From Silurus meridionalis (taxonomy: Eukaryota > Chordata > Actinopteri > Siluriformes > Siluridae): a stretch of 64,000 nucleotides of DNA. The number at the start of each line of letters is the position of its first letter. The first letter of the stretch is position 1. This document shows positions 12,967 to 26,159 of this stretch, piece after piece. Made by a program: the position numbers and the translations under genes. A model generated the notes under the pieces. The model was not told the origin of the DNA. It did no database searches and was given only the letters and a program-made list of their open reading frames with translations. Location: NCBI RefSeq assembly GCF_014805685.1, contig NC_060901.1, positions 21,974,905-22,038,904 on the forward strand, written 5' to 3'.

Positions 12967-12983
12967 TTTTAACTCATGCAAAG
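12878..12983 (-). other. ncoa1: ncoa1 first coding exon and its acceptor
   Basis: The start codon is at 12964-12966, with 17 nt of 5'UTR (12967-12983) behind an acceptor ending CTGCAG. The donor is CAG|GTAAGA at 12877. The peptide [11 protein letters not shown] followed by [10 protein letters not shown] matches the NCOA1 N-terminus just before the bHLH, so the start is well placed. Non-coding exons must lie further upstream. Confidence 0.9.
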
Positions 12984-14074
12984 CTGCAGGTGAAAACAAA
13001 AACAAAACCCGAGCGTTAGAACACTAACCTGAAATCACGAAACGCGAGAGCAGGATGCTAATACATTCGATAGAATAAAGTGCAAAACTGCAGATTATTG
13101 GGTTAATCATCAAATCAAGGTGCAAAAAAAAAAAATAAATAAAAAAGGGCAACGATCACGTGTTCCTTTTAACATTAACAATGTAGGAGGAAATTCCAAA
13201 GTTGAAGCTTCATCTGTCACCCACTGATAGCTACATGTGATGTTTCTAGAAGGTGTCAGGACATTCTTCTAAAAAGTCACAACCCCTGGTTTTATTGTGC
13301 AGTTAGACTGATTTTTGCTGCACATGTTCTTGCAGACAAATTTAATTAAAGGATCTCCAGAAATGAGGAAAATCTGCACACAAACAAAAAGACGCATCCG
13401 GTGGAGCCTCACCACTTAATACAAACGCGCTGAGCTGAAAAGCATCTCAATCCCTAAGGTATGAAATGGACAGAGTACAAGAAAAAAAAACAAGCAGGAA
13501 TGTTCTGAAGCTGCAGAGGTTAAAGAACATTTCGGACAAGCGTCCGAGGTGTTTCTGCTACTGCTTCAAAATAGAATTCATTTTATTTGTAGGAATTTGG
13601 AACTACTCAGTTGATTCATAATGAGCGAGTCATAGGTTGATGTAAGAAAAGCTCTCGGAGACGTCATGAGGAAGAAACCTTGACAGGAACCGATACCCAA
13701 AGTGAACCTGGTTCTGATCATTGTTCATTATAGTTTCATCATGATGTCAATTTAGTTGAGGTCATCACCTGATCACTGATGGAGTCCTGAGTGTAAGACT
13801 GCTCATATTAAGTTCTAAACAATATTCAGAGTAATATATAAGAGTAATCTCTTATATATCCATCTATCTGTGTATTTTTCCATTTATCTGTCTGTCTGTC
13901 CATTTATTCATTCAACTATCCATTTTCCTATTCAGTAATCTATCCATCCATCCATCCACCCACCTACCTACCTATTGCTCTGAGATGGTGTTAAGGAGCT
14001 GAGCAGAGGAGAAAGAGCAAGCTGAGCTCTGGTTAATGAATCACCTTGGCAGCATGGAGAGAGGGAGAGAGAGC

Positions 14075-14133
<59 letters not shown>
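14075..14133. repeat. (GA)n microsatellite
   Basis: About 28 GA units with one interruption near the start. Confidence 0.95.
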
Positions 14134-14135
<2 letters not shown>

Positions 14136-14834
14136 CCTAATTACCTCATACACAGAGAGAGCAGTGACAGGACAGAGCGAGACTGTTTACACCCTCTCGC
14201 AACCATGCTGAAAAGACGTCGCTACTTCTTGAGGAGAACCGTCAGGAAAATTCCTAGTAGGAATTCCGTGAATTTGTTGAAAGTATGACTTACACCCGTT
14301 TGCCGTATGCAGTGAAAGAGAGCCTGGTGGAGGCCCACAGAGAGGAATACTGGATGAAGTGGAGGAGGTAATACAAACAAATACTATGCTCCAGCTCTCT
14401 CCTTCACCTACCCTGGTAGAACAGATTGCTCAGAGGGAAAGGAAACACACTTCATGCTGCTTTATCCATTCATTCATCCACCCATCTATCTATCCACCCA
14501 TCCATCTATTTATTTATCTATCCATGCACATTTATGTTTAAATAAAGTCTCTATCAATATCTATCCAGTCATCTATCTATCTATAAGAAGTCTAACCATC
14601 TATCGTTATGTTTTCACAAAGTCTCTATAAATAGGTAAATGTAGCTGGATGGATGGATATTTTTAGTCTCTATCTATCTGTCCATCTACCTGACTTCATA
14701 TATAAATATCTCCATCAATCATTTGATTTTTTTGACTTGACCCTTTTTTTCCCCCAGAAAAAATGTTTAGTTTTTTTTTACGTTGGTGCACAATTTTCTT
14801 TTAGATCTGCTCTAGATATAAAGTATATATATTT

Positions 14835-15170
14835 TTTTACACCACCAGGAGTAAATCCTTCCACCCCAGTCACCAAAGTACGGTTTTCTTCAAGTGGTTT
14901 GGTATTAACTAGGAGATAAGTAGCCCTTGGTGTGCATCACATCACCTGGAGTTCACATCCAAAGAAAATCGATCTTCTTTATCTTTATCAGACCAGAGGA
15001 TCTTTTCCTCACTCTCTCAGAGTCCTTAAAGTGTCCATCAGGAGCCGTTTAACTCAAGAACAGCTTCCGTCTAGATGTCTTAGTATTTCTCTGATTGTTG
15101 TCCTTCTGCAATTTAGCAAGCCCTGTTGCAAAGGACATTGGGTTTCTATCTACTCAGAGCCCTTCTAGAT
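14835..15170 (-). mobile_element. weak Tc1-like remnant
   Basis: The stretch carries wording typical of a Tc1 element read backwards (the 'GACCAGAGGATCTTTTCCTC' type), but no transposase motif survives. It is assigned by resemblance only. Confidence 0.35.
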
Positions 15171-15231
15171 CAGGTATGGATGGACAGAAGTGTCCTGTTG
15201 GTTGTTTCATTTCACAACGATGGAACGGAGT

Positions 15232-15233
<2 letters not shown>

Positions 15234-15271
<38 letters not shown>
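15234..15271. repeat. (CA)n microsatellite
   Basis: About 18 CA units. Confidence 0.95.
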
Positions 15272-15272
<1 letters not shown>

Positions 15273-17039
15273 CTTTGTAAATCGTTTCCAATCAGTCAAG
15301 CAAACAGGAGCCAACCTGATCTTCATCAGCGGTAGTCTGAATATTTACCTAAACAGGACATTCCAGTTTGAGATTTACAATAAATTCTTTGCAGCTTCCG
15401 TGTTATACACTGCAGTGTGTTGAAGGGAGCCATTATTTTAAAATAATATAATGGGGGGGGGAAAAAACACCTAATGGTTTTAAAGTCATAACGCTGAATT
15501 CTGTGAAGCCTGGACTGCACGTAAATCTCGTAGTGTGTTGGACCTGGAATCTTTCACCAGGCTGTAACGTCATGTGATCTGCCTTGGCGTGAATTCCAGT
15601 CATTTTTAACCACAGTAGGAATTCTGAACTTCGGCAACATCAGACATATACCAACTACACGATTTTATACATTTATACATGTATATATATCTTAAATATT
15701 CTGTTCTGAATATACCTTAAATTAATACTTTTCAAGTTTTTAATACTCTAAACTTTTTATTATTATTATTAGTGTTTTTTATTATTAGTGAACCCAAACT
15801 CAAAATGAAGCATGAAGACAAAATATTCTTGTAAATGTTTCCACACGGACGGTTAATGAGGGGATACCGGATAAACTGTACCTCTTTCATGTGGATTAAA
15901 TAATTGAACAATTTGTTTATTTAAAGCAGACATTTCGAGCTTCGTATACATATATTTATTACGTCTGTGAGCCAAATATTCACCAAGATTCGTGTTGTTA
16001 TACGTGTCTGTGACGAGAGGTGACCGAGACGGCAGAGAGCGCCCTCTGTCTGTTTTCTTTATTTTACAAAAACAGCCCAAAGAGTTAATTGGCGGATGTG
16101 TGCATCATGGTGGATTTTTGTGCTGAGACTTGGCGTATCGGTAAAACAAATGTTTAGTGATTAAAAAAAGTTTTTTCGGTTTATAATTTTTTTTAAATAA
16201 AATTCAAAAAGGCACATACCAGTCTAATGCTTACGCAGAGGTCCACAAACGTTTGGTCTTACAGTGTATCAATTGGTAGGGGATTTGCCTTAATAGAATA
16301 ATCTAGTGTAATAGAGTGTGTGTGTAGGTGTGTGTACGGGTTGACATTAACCTACATCCTTCAGAAATGACGATTCTCTGACATGTCCTTTTAATCGCTG
16401 TCCATGTTTCATTGTTCTGCGTCTGAACCTTGGCCAAAACTCGGTTTGTTTTGGTTTCAGCGGGAGACAATAGGAAAAATATCACTCCCTGGCGTGTCTC
16501 CATACCGAGCAACAAAAGTGTGAAACTTCTCTCCCCCCAGGATATAAACACGTCCCTCACCTACATGCATCTACGAGATGAGATTTACCCCTCACTCTTC
16601 AACTTCAGCCTAAATGACCTTTGACCTACAGTAAAGCCTGCCTATAAACATTTTGCACGTAACAACTTTACACTATACACAATACGAGATGGTTATACAG
16701 TTACACATACTTGTTCATGGAGGGAAAGTGTGCTCTCTGTGGTCCACAGCACTGGCCTGGTGTGATGGTAACGGACGAACAGAGGCGTGAAGCAGAGGGG
16801 GCTACTGTGCCTTGCCCTCGCTGTCATGCAGCACCATCCTACTGGCACTGGCAGAAAACAATGGCACACTGAACGCAACCTGCGAAGGGAAACAAAGAAA
16901 GGTTTTATTTCATTTGAAATCGCAAAAATGGCAAAAGATAATTAGGCACTCAGGAAAAAAACGATTCATTTTAATAAAGGTGACAATATCTCTAACATAA
17001 AAATTTAAAAAATCGTGGATCGTGTATTTGTTAAACTTA

Positions 17040-17500
17040 TAGACTTTGTCAATGTTTATTTTTGTTTTATTTTATTTGCATCATGCCGGAGCTTCTGTAC
17101 GGACAATTTAAAGGAAAATGTAATTTTTTTAAAACAATTGTATTTCGACAAATAGAAAAAACAGTGAATTGGTCGAAACAAGCGTTTTCAAAAGGCGTTA
17201 AGAGGCAAAAAAGAATTGGACAGCGACTGCGTGGAAGGAAGTTCTTATGTAAAATAGAGGTTCTGTTCTGTAAGTCAAATAAAGTCGAAGCTTAATGGTT
17301 TGGGGTTGTTTTGAAGCAGGGAAGAAACCATCGTGGCTCCCATTACATTCTTCAACACCATGCAATTCCGTCTGGACTTATTTAAAGAGTAAACAGTCAA
17401 CTGAAATGTCATCTATCAAAGAATGGCCTGCCCAGTTACCGCACCTAAATCCAATTAAACTGCTCTGGGAGGAACTGTAAATCTCCTCTGGTTCCGCAAA
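17040..17500 (+). mobile_element. Tc1-like transposase pseudogene, family C
   Basis: Short frames at 17,062-17,295 and 17,295-17,480 keep WSKQAFSKGVKRQKRIGQRL, MVWGCFEAG and LPHLNPIKLLWEEL, the last being the DE(D)D-side end of a Tc1 transposase. The FQ(H/Q)DN segment is missing, so the copy is deleted internally. Confidence 0.65.
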
Positions 17501-18807
17501 CTCTTTTCTTCTGACTGAACTCACAATCTTTTTGATACAGTAAACCATGATCTACCTCTTTCCATATGAATTACAGGTAATAATAGGCTATATATCTTTT
17601 TAAAAGTATGGCTCATTTGCATAACAACAAAAAAATCATTAGGAGGCATAATAAGTACATTTAAAATACAAATTAAATGATCAATGTAATTTTCTGCCCA
17701 CATTAAAGAAAGGAAATATGATGTGGCCCTCACAGAAAAAAAACTTTGGGGGCCCCTGGTGTATAGTGTCTAGCGTCAGACTCGAGCTGGAGGACAATAT
17801 TATGCATTAAAGCTATTTATATGGATTGTTTTAAAGTTTACATCTGACATTTAAAAAAAAAATCATCTGCAAGGCTCAGTACTCAACCCGCTCCTTTTTT
17901 ATCTTATATATGCTAAATTTGACCTTGTACCTCAACCCACTGCCCCACCATTGATATTTATTTAGATTTAACCTTAATGCCATTTGCACTCGTGATACAC
18001 ACCTTACCGTTTACTTTAACCTATAGAGTGTTACATAACTATTGCATTTGACTTTTTAACCCTACTGGTTGGATGCAAACTGCATTTTATTGTCTCTGGA
18101 CTTGCACCCTGAGAATGGCAAAAAAAAAAAAAAGTTTAACCTATTTAAGCAGGAAAGGGTTAAGGACCTTGCTCAAGAGGCTATCAGTAGCAACTTGGTG
18201 GTTCTGAAATTCCAGCTATCAATCATAAGTCCAATATATTAACCAATTAGCAAGCATTTCCAACTTCTACAAATCCAGATTCCTACTGTTTTGTCATTTG
18301 TACTCTTTCTCAAAAACATTAAAATGTTAGTTTGTGCTTTTTTTAAATGCTCTATATGGTGCAAAAACCCTTGAAAATCTTGACTACATGTAAAAACTTG
18401 AATATCATTAGTGTTTATTCCTTCATATAGTCTCTCTCTATCATTCTCACAGAGTTCATTAGGCTCCATTAGGCTCCATCACACCCTCTGGTCCTCAGTT
18501 TTTCTACAGCAACTTGCAGACTTTTCCTTGCACCTGGTTATTTCACGCAGAAAGCAATTTATTCTATTATTTAAGACGTTCTGACATAAAAGGATAATTC
18601 ATTTATCTGAAATAATGATAATTCATTGTAATCTGTTCCATAACTAGGTCTTCATTATTCAAGGTACCAACAAATAGCCTGCACCTATTGCTCACCGTAG
18701 GCATGGAAACTCAAAAGAAGAAAATAATTAAAGATTTGGAGGCGAAAAAACCCTCAATATTTCAGGTACTCGCACCATAAAAACAGGGAAATGAATGTAA
18801 ATAAATA

Positions 18808-18966
18808 TACTGTATTGACAAATGTTTGTGGACACCTGAACATAAGAATGGCATGTGCTCCACAAGTAGTCCGTATTTTCTGTTATAATAACTTCCACTC
18901 TTTTGTGAATATGTTCCACTAGATTTTGTGCTGGTGGAGATTTGTTAGTAAAGTTTGTTATTAAGA
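18808..18966 (-). mobile_element. Tc1/mariner-derived fragment, family A
   Basis: Only the outer third of family A remains: 'AAATGTTTGTGGACACCTGA' through 'GTTCCACTAGATTTTGTG'. Confidence 0.6.
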
Positions 18967-19424
18967 ACCAAAACGATGAAACACACACACACACGTGTGT
19001 GTAAAGACCAGGTTGGGTTTGGAAAAACAGCAGAAACAGTAGCACCGGTTTGGAAGTGCAAAGGCCATCGCACAGCTCACCACAGGCACAGAGAGTGTGT
19101 ACGCACGTCTCCCTGCACTGGCCGCTACACATTACCGAACAGCTCAGAGAAGATCTGCTAAAAAGCACAACTCCTGTCTCACATTCATAAATAAACATTC
19201 CCTCATATCCTGAGAACCTGGGAGTCCTGCTAATCAGAACCATCAGGCATCTATTACAAGCTTCTGCAACACTGACGTCTCAAAATTTGTTTACTTTCCC
19301 CCACGCTATTTACATTTAATACGATCGTATAACTAAAGGCCACCCTTGGGTACATTTGTTGTTTTGATGTGAGGATCACATCAAAGCTGACGTGAACAAT
19401 AAAATATCATAGCTCAAGATTGCC

Positions 19425-20230
19425 ACCTTCATAGCTGCTCTGTCTACTACATCTCAACTCTTTAATGGCTCCATCTGATCATACAATGAACCCCACCAGC
19501 CCAGTTCTATTTTTTTTAATGCTCCATAATGAGCAATGTCACCATCTCCCATGCTCTGTAATGCTCTTTCTCTCTCCCAAGGTCTGTAACGATCCATCTC
19601 TCCCGTAACGTTCACTGCTCTATCTCTCTACCGCTGGCTCCATAGCACTATCTCCCCATAAGTTCAGTAACGCTTTCCTTCTCTTCCCCTAGCTCTCAAA
19701 CACTCTATCGACCCCCCTCTAGAGCTCCGCAATGCTCACTCTATTCTCCACAACTGATAGCACCCTCTCTCTCTCTGAGCTCCACAATGCTTTCTCAGCT
19801 CCCCCACTCTCTCTCCTCCACAGCTCCACAACGCTCCATCTCTCCTCCACAGCTCCACCTCTCCTCCACAGCTCCACCTCTCCTCCACAGCTCCACCTCT
19901 CCTCCACAGCTCCACAACACTCCATCTCTCCTTCACAGCTCCACAACACTCCAAAGCTCTGTAACAACTCTATATGACTTCTGTACAGCTCAGTAACTTC
20001 TCCCCTCCCACCAAGATTCATAACGCGCTCTCTCTCTCGCTCTCTCTCCCTCCGAGCTATGTAACCACTCTACCCCCAGCTCCATACCCACTGTACTTAT
20101 TTACCATAACAGCTATTTCTCTTTCTCTCCATAATCCCTCTTTCTCTTACTCCAGCTCCATAACTGCTAGATCTCTCCTCTACACCCATGTAACTGCTCT
20201 ACCTCTTCACCCGACCTCCTCCTAACTGTC
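19425..20230. repeat. degenerate AGCTCCATAAC/TCTCTCC minisatellite
   Basis: About 800 bp of imperfect units reading roughly 'AGCTCCATAAC-ACTCTATCTCTC'. At 19,840-19,915 it contains four near-perfect tandem copies of a 19-mer (CTCCACAGCTCCACCTCTC). The apparent proteins through it are repetitive and not genes. Confidence 0.8.
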
Positions 20231-20257
20231 TCTCTCTCTTGCAGCTCCCTAACTACT

Positions 20258-20262
<5 letters not shown>

Positions 20263-20312
<50 letters not shown>
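20263..20312. repeat. (GT)n microsatellite
   Basis: About 24 GT units. Confidence 0.95.
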
Positions 20313-20315
<3 letters not shown>

Positions 20316-20408
20316 TATAGCTGCTTCCGGGTCACTCGATCACAACACCTCGGTGACATACTGGCTGAACTGGAACTGCTGGTTAGCTGTTGTTTTGAAA
20401 CCGCGTTC

Positions 20409-20414
20409 TCTCTC

Positions 20415-20473
<59 letters not shown>
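20409..20473. repeat. (TC)n-(AC)n compound microsatellite
   Basis: TC units run directly into AC units, close to the CpG-rich block. Confidence 0.95.
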
Positions 20474-20476
<3 letters not shown>

Positions 20477-20633
20477 GCAGCGCTGACATACAGTGCAGAA
20501 GCGTGTACAGAAGTGTGTGGAGTGGAGTTATGTAACATCTACACACCGTGGACGGACTGACAGCAGGAATGCGTGTGTACCGAAACCGAACACACTCTCA
20601 CTCTCACTCACACACACACACACACACGCCTAC

Positions 20634-21260
20634 CTTGCTCATATGGAGAGATCAGTCCTGCATTCGTCTTTTTTTTTGACAGGCCGCGTCTCTCTCTCTC
20701 TCTCTCCGGGAGAAGTCGGATGACTTTCACGGTCTCCGGTCCGAGTTTATTAAAAATGCACGCACCGTGCAAATCCGACGCTTACGGTTCAGCCCCCCCA
20801 AAAAACCCAAGCAAACAACAACAACAACACGGCGGAAAGTTTTGTTTGCTCCGCACGCGCCGCGTCCCTCTCCCCTGCGCGCGCCCAACGAGCTTGCGCG
20901 TGCGCCAGTCGGAGGCTAGCACGAGCTAGCGGAGTTAGCCGAGTGAGCTAACTCGAAGAAACCGGGACGCAGCTCGCGCGCCTCTCTCTCTCTCTCTATC
21001 TATCATTCGGTTTCCACTCCGCGTCCTGCAGGAGCGAAGCCGGAAGTGGAGCTAAATCCTGCGCGTGAAACCTTATCTGTCTTTCCCCCCTCCACGCTTT
21101 CTCTGTATTGCTCCCTCTGCGTCCCTCCTGTCTCAGCGTCTTCGCGTGGACGAGGAGGTTTTAATGTGCGCGCGTTCTGCTATCTCGATGCTATTTGACG
21201 TTAGTCCTCGCGCTGCTCGCGCTCTCCCTCTCTCCGTGCACCGCCATTTTCCACCGTGAA
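20634..21260 (-). promoter_or_regulatory. ncoa1: candidate ncoa1 promoter and non-coding first exon
   Basis: The block at about 20,730-21,470 is strikingly GC- and CpG-rich against an AT-rich background, typical of a vertebrate TATA-less promoter. It holds an ETS/GABPA-type site CCGGAAGTG at 21,040-21,048. A plausible minus-strand donor AAG|GTAGGC at 20,633 could end a 5'UTR exon that splices to the acceptor at 12,984. The exact start site cannot be fixed from sequence. Confidence 0.5.
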
Positions 21261-21470
21261 GCTACACAAACAAACAGCGCACCCGCTCACGTCACCTACG
21301 TGATGCGTCCCAGCGCTCCGCCCCATTCACCCTCCTCTTCCCACTTTTCGGATCTACGTTACTGAGGAGCGACGCGCTCGTCCCCGCTGCCTCGCAAAAA
21401 AACAGGCTTTGGCGATCGGCTCGTCCCCGCGGCCAGTGCGCGTGCACGGGGCCCATTAGAGCAGGTTAGG
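20730..21470. promoter_or_regulatory. CpG island between ncoa1 and rpl7l1
   Basis: Dense CG dinucleotides (runs such as GCGCGCGCCCAACG and CGCACGCGCCGCGTC), with poly-pyrimidine and short CT repeats at the edges. It lies on the ncoa1 side of the divergent spacer. Confidence 0.75.
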
Positions 21471-21780
21471 TTTTAAACTCTGAGAATATAAAATATAATA
21501 TAAATATAAATATAATATAAATAAATAAAACCAAATATAAATTACATTAAAAAATTAATTAAAGTAAAAAAATAGAGGATCGAATTTAAACTTCAATCCC
21601 TGCTTCCATAGCTTGACTAAAAACGATAAATAAATATAAATAGGAAAATGATCAAATAAATAAAAATACACAAATATGGGGTTTGGTTTTTAACTCTGAG
21701 ATCTTCTCCTAAAACTTTTCTATAAATATTTATTTATTATTTTATTGTCTTAAAAATTATGAAGTTAAAATTAGGTGTAA

Positions 21781-22330
21781 AGTAATGGAAATTGTGCAGG
21801 CAAGGTGGAGTGTGTGGAGAAGAGTGAGAGCAGGAGTGATTTGTGATAGAAGAGTATCTGTGAGAGTGAAAGGGAAAGTTTATAGGACTGTGGTGAGACC
21901 TGAGATGTTGTATGGTTTAGAGACAGTGGCATTGAGTAAAAGACAGGAGGTGGAGCTGGAGGCAGCAGAGCTGAAGATGTTCAGATGTTCATTGGGAGTG
22001 ATGAGGATGGACAGGATTAGAAATGAGTTTTCAGGACACTGCATGTAGGACGTTTTGGAGACAAGGTGAGGGAGGTGAGATTGAGATGTTTTGGACATGT
22101 GCAGAGGAGGGACATGGGGTATATTGGTAGGAGAATGCTGAGGATGAAGCCACCAGGAAGGAGGAAAAGAGGAAGACCAAGGAGGAGGTTTATGGATGTG
22201 GTGAGGGGAAGACATGCAGGTAGTTGGTTTAGAAGAGGCAGATCTAGAGGACAGAGGGGTATGGAGATGGATGATCAGCTGTGGCGCCCCCTAATTGGAG
22301 CAGCTGAAAGAAGGAGTCGTCTTAAAAAAA
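21781..22330 (+). mobile_element. 3' end of an RTE-like LINE, broken copy
   Basis: Two frames (21,785-22,048 and 22,066-22,377) make up the C-terminal part of a non-LTR reverse transcriptase: [58 protein letters not shown] and [17 protein letters not shown] frameshift near 22,045 separates them. The element ends in a 'GGCGCCCCCTAATTGGAGCA' type tail. It is 5' truncated and dead, and sits in the ncoa1-rpl7l1 spacer. The RTE/Expander-type assignment is from general resemblance. Confidence 0.85.
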
Positions 22331-22556
22331 AATTGTTATTGTTGTTACTACGACTAGCACAACTTGCACGGATGTGACGTCACGAAAGATCAAGACAAAC
22401 GGAAGTGGCCAATGCATGATAGGTGGACATAAATAAACTCATTCAATTAAAAAAGAAATGAATTCATTATTTGTATATAAATAATAAATGTATACATGTT
22501 CCCACAAACTTGGAGGTTTATATATAAATAAAAATTAAATTAATAAATAATATTAA

Positions 22557-22720
<164 letters not shown>

Positions 22721-22795
22721 ACATCTTTATTTATTTTTTTAGGTTTCATGAGTCTCCTGAGTAAGAAGTACACAAACTCCGCCACAACACGCAGT

Positions 22796-22801
22796 CACGT
22801 G
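22796..22801 (+). promoter_or_regulatory. rpl7l1: E-box CACGTG in rpl7l1 promoter/5'UTR
   Basis: A perfect palindromic CACGTG 46 bp before the rpl7l1 ATG. It is the canonical MYC/MAX or USF site, which is common at ribosome-biogenesis genes; binding here is inferred. Confidence 0.4.
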
Positions 22802-22847
22802 GTGTGGCGTCATCAGAGTGCGACAGGAGCTCCGCCTCGCAGACGCC

Positions 22848-25800
22848 ATGGCAGAATCCGAGTATGTATCCTATTCTCGTTACTGTTTTCCATCTGGATT
22901 AATCTTTCGCATCGGTTAATGCAGACTCTCGTGGGTGTGTGAGAACGCTGTGTGTAGTGTGTGTGTTGGGATGGAGAAGTTATTTTGCGGGGTCGGTTAT
23001 GTGAAAACAGAGAGTTGTAGCGCACATGGGACTGTGGCTTTAATTCGGGCTGTGTACCGGACAAGGCATATCTATTCATCTCGGTTTCTCTTTCTCGCTG
23101 TCTTTTTGTTCGTTGTAGGACAAAAAAGGTCATAAAGTTGGTTCCCGAGAACCTTCTTAAGAAAAGGAAGTCATACCAGGCGATTAAAGCGACCCAGGCC
23201 AAGCTTGCTTTACTTGAGAGAAGAAAGGTAACTCACTCACTCACTCACTATCTAATCCACTATGTAGCTCACTCACTCACCCACTATCTAGCTCACTCAT
23301 TTACCCACTCACTAACTAGCTCACTTACCAGCTCGCTCACTCATCCACTCACACACCCACCCACTAAATAGCGCTCGCTCACCCACTAACTAACCAGCTC
23401 GCTCACCCACTAACTAACCAGCTCGCTCACCCACTAACTAACCAGCTCGCTCACCCACTAACTAACCAGCTCGCTCACCCACTAACTAACCAGCTCGCTC
23501 ACCCACTAACTAACTAACCAGCTCGCTTACCCACTAACTAACTAACCAGCTCGCTTACCCAGTAACTAACTAACCAGCTCGCTCACCCTCTAACTAACCA
23601 GCTCGCTCACCCTCTAACTAACCAGCTCGCTCACCCACTAACTAACCAGCTCGCTCACCAACTAACTAACCAGCTCGCTCACCCACTAACTAACTAACTA
23701 GCTCTCTCATTCACTCACCCGTTTAATCAGTAACACACTTGTCTAGTGGCCTGTTCATTCAATAATTAACTCACTCATCCACTAACCTACTCTTTCATTC
23801 ACTTATGTACACACTTACACAATCATTCGCTTATTACCTGTTTACTCACTTGTTCACCTGTTTACTTACTCACGTTTCCTCATCTGTTTACTCACCCACT
23901 AGTTCACTCACCTATTTACTCACGTGTTCACTCTCGTTTACCTTCTAACTCACCTGATCACTTATTCATTTGTTCACTCACCCCTTTACTCACTAACTCG
24001 TTCACTCACCTGTTTTTTTATTTTTTATTACTAACTCACACTCTCCTTCACTGATTCACTTGTTCACTCACCCGTTTATTCATTCTCTCGTTTTCTCACT
24101 AACCCAAGTGTTTACTTACCCTCTCTCCTGTTCACTTCTTTTACCACTTAGTTATTTTCAGTTTGATTTATCACACTTTTAACAATAGACTAGATTATAG
24201 ATATATATCATTAGAATAATTATGCAAACATGGTAAAGGCTATTAGATGCTATAAGAAGGTTGGTAAAACCCTGAAACTAAGTTTATATTTATTATATAT
24301 GATCCCTCCAGATCCACTCCTTTACCTCAGACAAGGCTACCAAAAAGATGCTTGACTATTTGCTTCACTGACTCTGTGTCTGAGTCCCGAACACTTTTTG
24401 TAATCTGTTCCATAACTAGAACTTCATTTTTGAAGGTACCGACAAATAGCCTGCACCTATTGATCACAGTAGTCATGGCAACCCAAAATCGACCAAAGGT
24501 TTGCTAGGGATTTTTTTGCTAAAGATCAATTTGGATGTGAACAGGTATATGTGTTTTTTCGCAGACAAAGCTTGGACAGGGTCTGCGATTCAAGCGTCTG
24601 GAGGAGTTTCACAAGTACAGCACGCGGAAGCACAAGGATGAAGTTCGGCTTGCGAGATTACGACGCAGACCACCTCCCGCTCTTCCTCCAGCCAAGAACC
24701 GCCTGGTGTTCGCAGTGCGCATCCGAGAGTAAGCTCCATCACCTTCTCTCTCGCAGGGTCCGATTCATGTTCAGGACTGTCTGTCTGTCCATCTATCTCC
24801 CCTACCTTTATCTCTGTATATCTGTCTTTTTATCTATTTCTCTCTATCTATGTATTCATCATCCACATTTCCACATGGTTTTTCTATCAATAATTTATCC
24901 CTGTTTCCATCAATCCATCCACGTGTCTCTCTATTTATTTATCTTCCTCTCTTTCTGCCCTCTGTCTGTCTATCTGTTACTTTCTGCCTTTCTTTTGGAC
25001 TGTTTGTCTATCCATCCATCTCTATCTTTGTCTATCTATTTGTTCCTCTTTGTTTCTCTCTCTCTCTAATCAATATAACGTGTTATTTATACGTTGTTAT
25101 GTAAAACAGGATTAAAGGTGTGTGTCTGAGAGTGAAGAAGACCATCCACATGTTCAGGCTGCGCAAAATCTTCAGCGGGACGTTCATTAAAGTCAGCAAG
25201 GCCTCCATGAACATGCTGCGAGTCGTCGAGCCCTACGTCGCCTGGGGGTAAGACGTCTGTGTGTGTTTGTAACATTTGACTCCCGAACGTATCTGTGACT
25301 GTTGCATTTGTTAAAAAAATTCATTATTTATAATTTTTTTTTTTTTTTTTTTTAAATAGATTTCCCAATTTAAAGTCTGTCCGTGAGCTCATCTTGAAAA
25401 GAGGGCAGGGAAAGGCGGATAAGCGACGGATCCCTCTCACAGACAACACGGTCATCGAGAAATATCTAGGTATGCTCTTCGATCTGCGACGATAACGAGT
25501 TAAGGAAAATACAGAATAATGTGGAATCTTTAAGAACTCAGACGGTTCTACATACATTCTTTTGACAAATGTATGTGGACTCCTGACCATAAGATTGGTG
25601 CTTTTTAAACATCCCATTCCTCATTGTCTCCATTTGCTGTTGGAATGACCTTCACTCTTATGGGAAGATGTTCCGGTTCATCTCGCAGGGTTGGAGCTCT
25701 GCAGCAGGCAACCATATGTTGCTGTAAAACCTGGAGATACCTTTCAGCATTGACTGAGCACACAGAGACTCTTCTGATCTAAAAGCTGCCCATTTCAGAG

Positions 25801-26069
25801 GCACTACTGAAACCCCATACCATAAGAGATGCAGGATTTTGCCTGAGTACTGATAACAACCCGTCTGGTTCCTGTCCTCTTTAGTCTGGAGGACATGCCG
25901 TTTTTGGTTTCTTAATGAAATGTTTTCAACTTTAACCTAATCAGTTGCAAAATATTTCTCCAGCTGGTTCTTTTTTTATTTTATTTTTTAAGTAACAATG
26001 TTTTATTAGGAATAAAATGAGTTGGAGATTTGAAAATCATTGCTATTTATTGATTTCTTTTTTAATAAT

Positions 26070-26159
<90 letters not shown>

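Larger units (their letters stand above)
13000..20600 (-). other. ncoa1 intron 1, gene-free
   Basis: No exon of any recognisable family lies on either strand here. The stretch holds microsatellites, tetranucleotide (ATCC/ATCT)n blocks at 13,855-13,975 and 14,460-14,680, Tc1 remnants, and a degenerate minisatellite at 19,420-20,230. It is assigned as intron because the ncoa1 promoter-like CpG block lies beyond it. Confidence 0.6.

Noticed and set aside
21785..22377. Arg-rich proteins that might be a host gene between ncoa1 and rpl7l1
   Set aside because: The same sequence recurs at 62,340-62,970 with frameshifts in both. The motifs are those of a LINE reverse transcriptase C-terminus.
23366..23700. 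Regular repeats that could suggest a CRISPR array
   Set aside because: The units are directly adjacent 24/28-mers without unique spacers, lie in an intron of a fish gene, and no cas genes exist nearby. This is a minisatellite.
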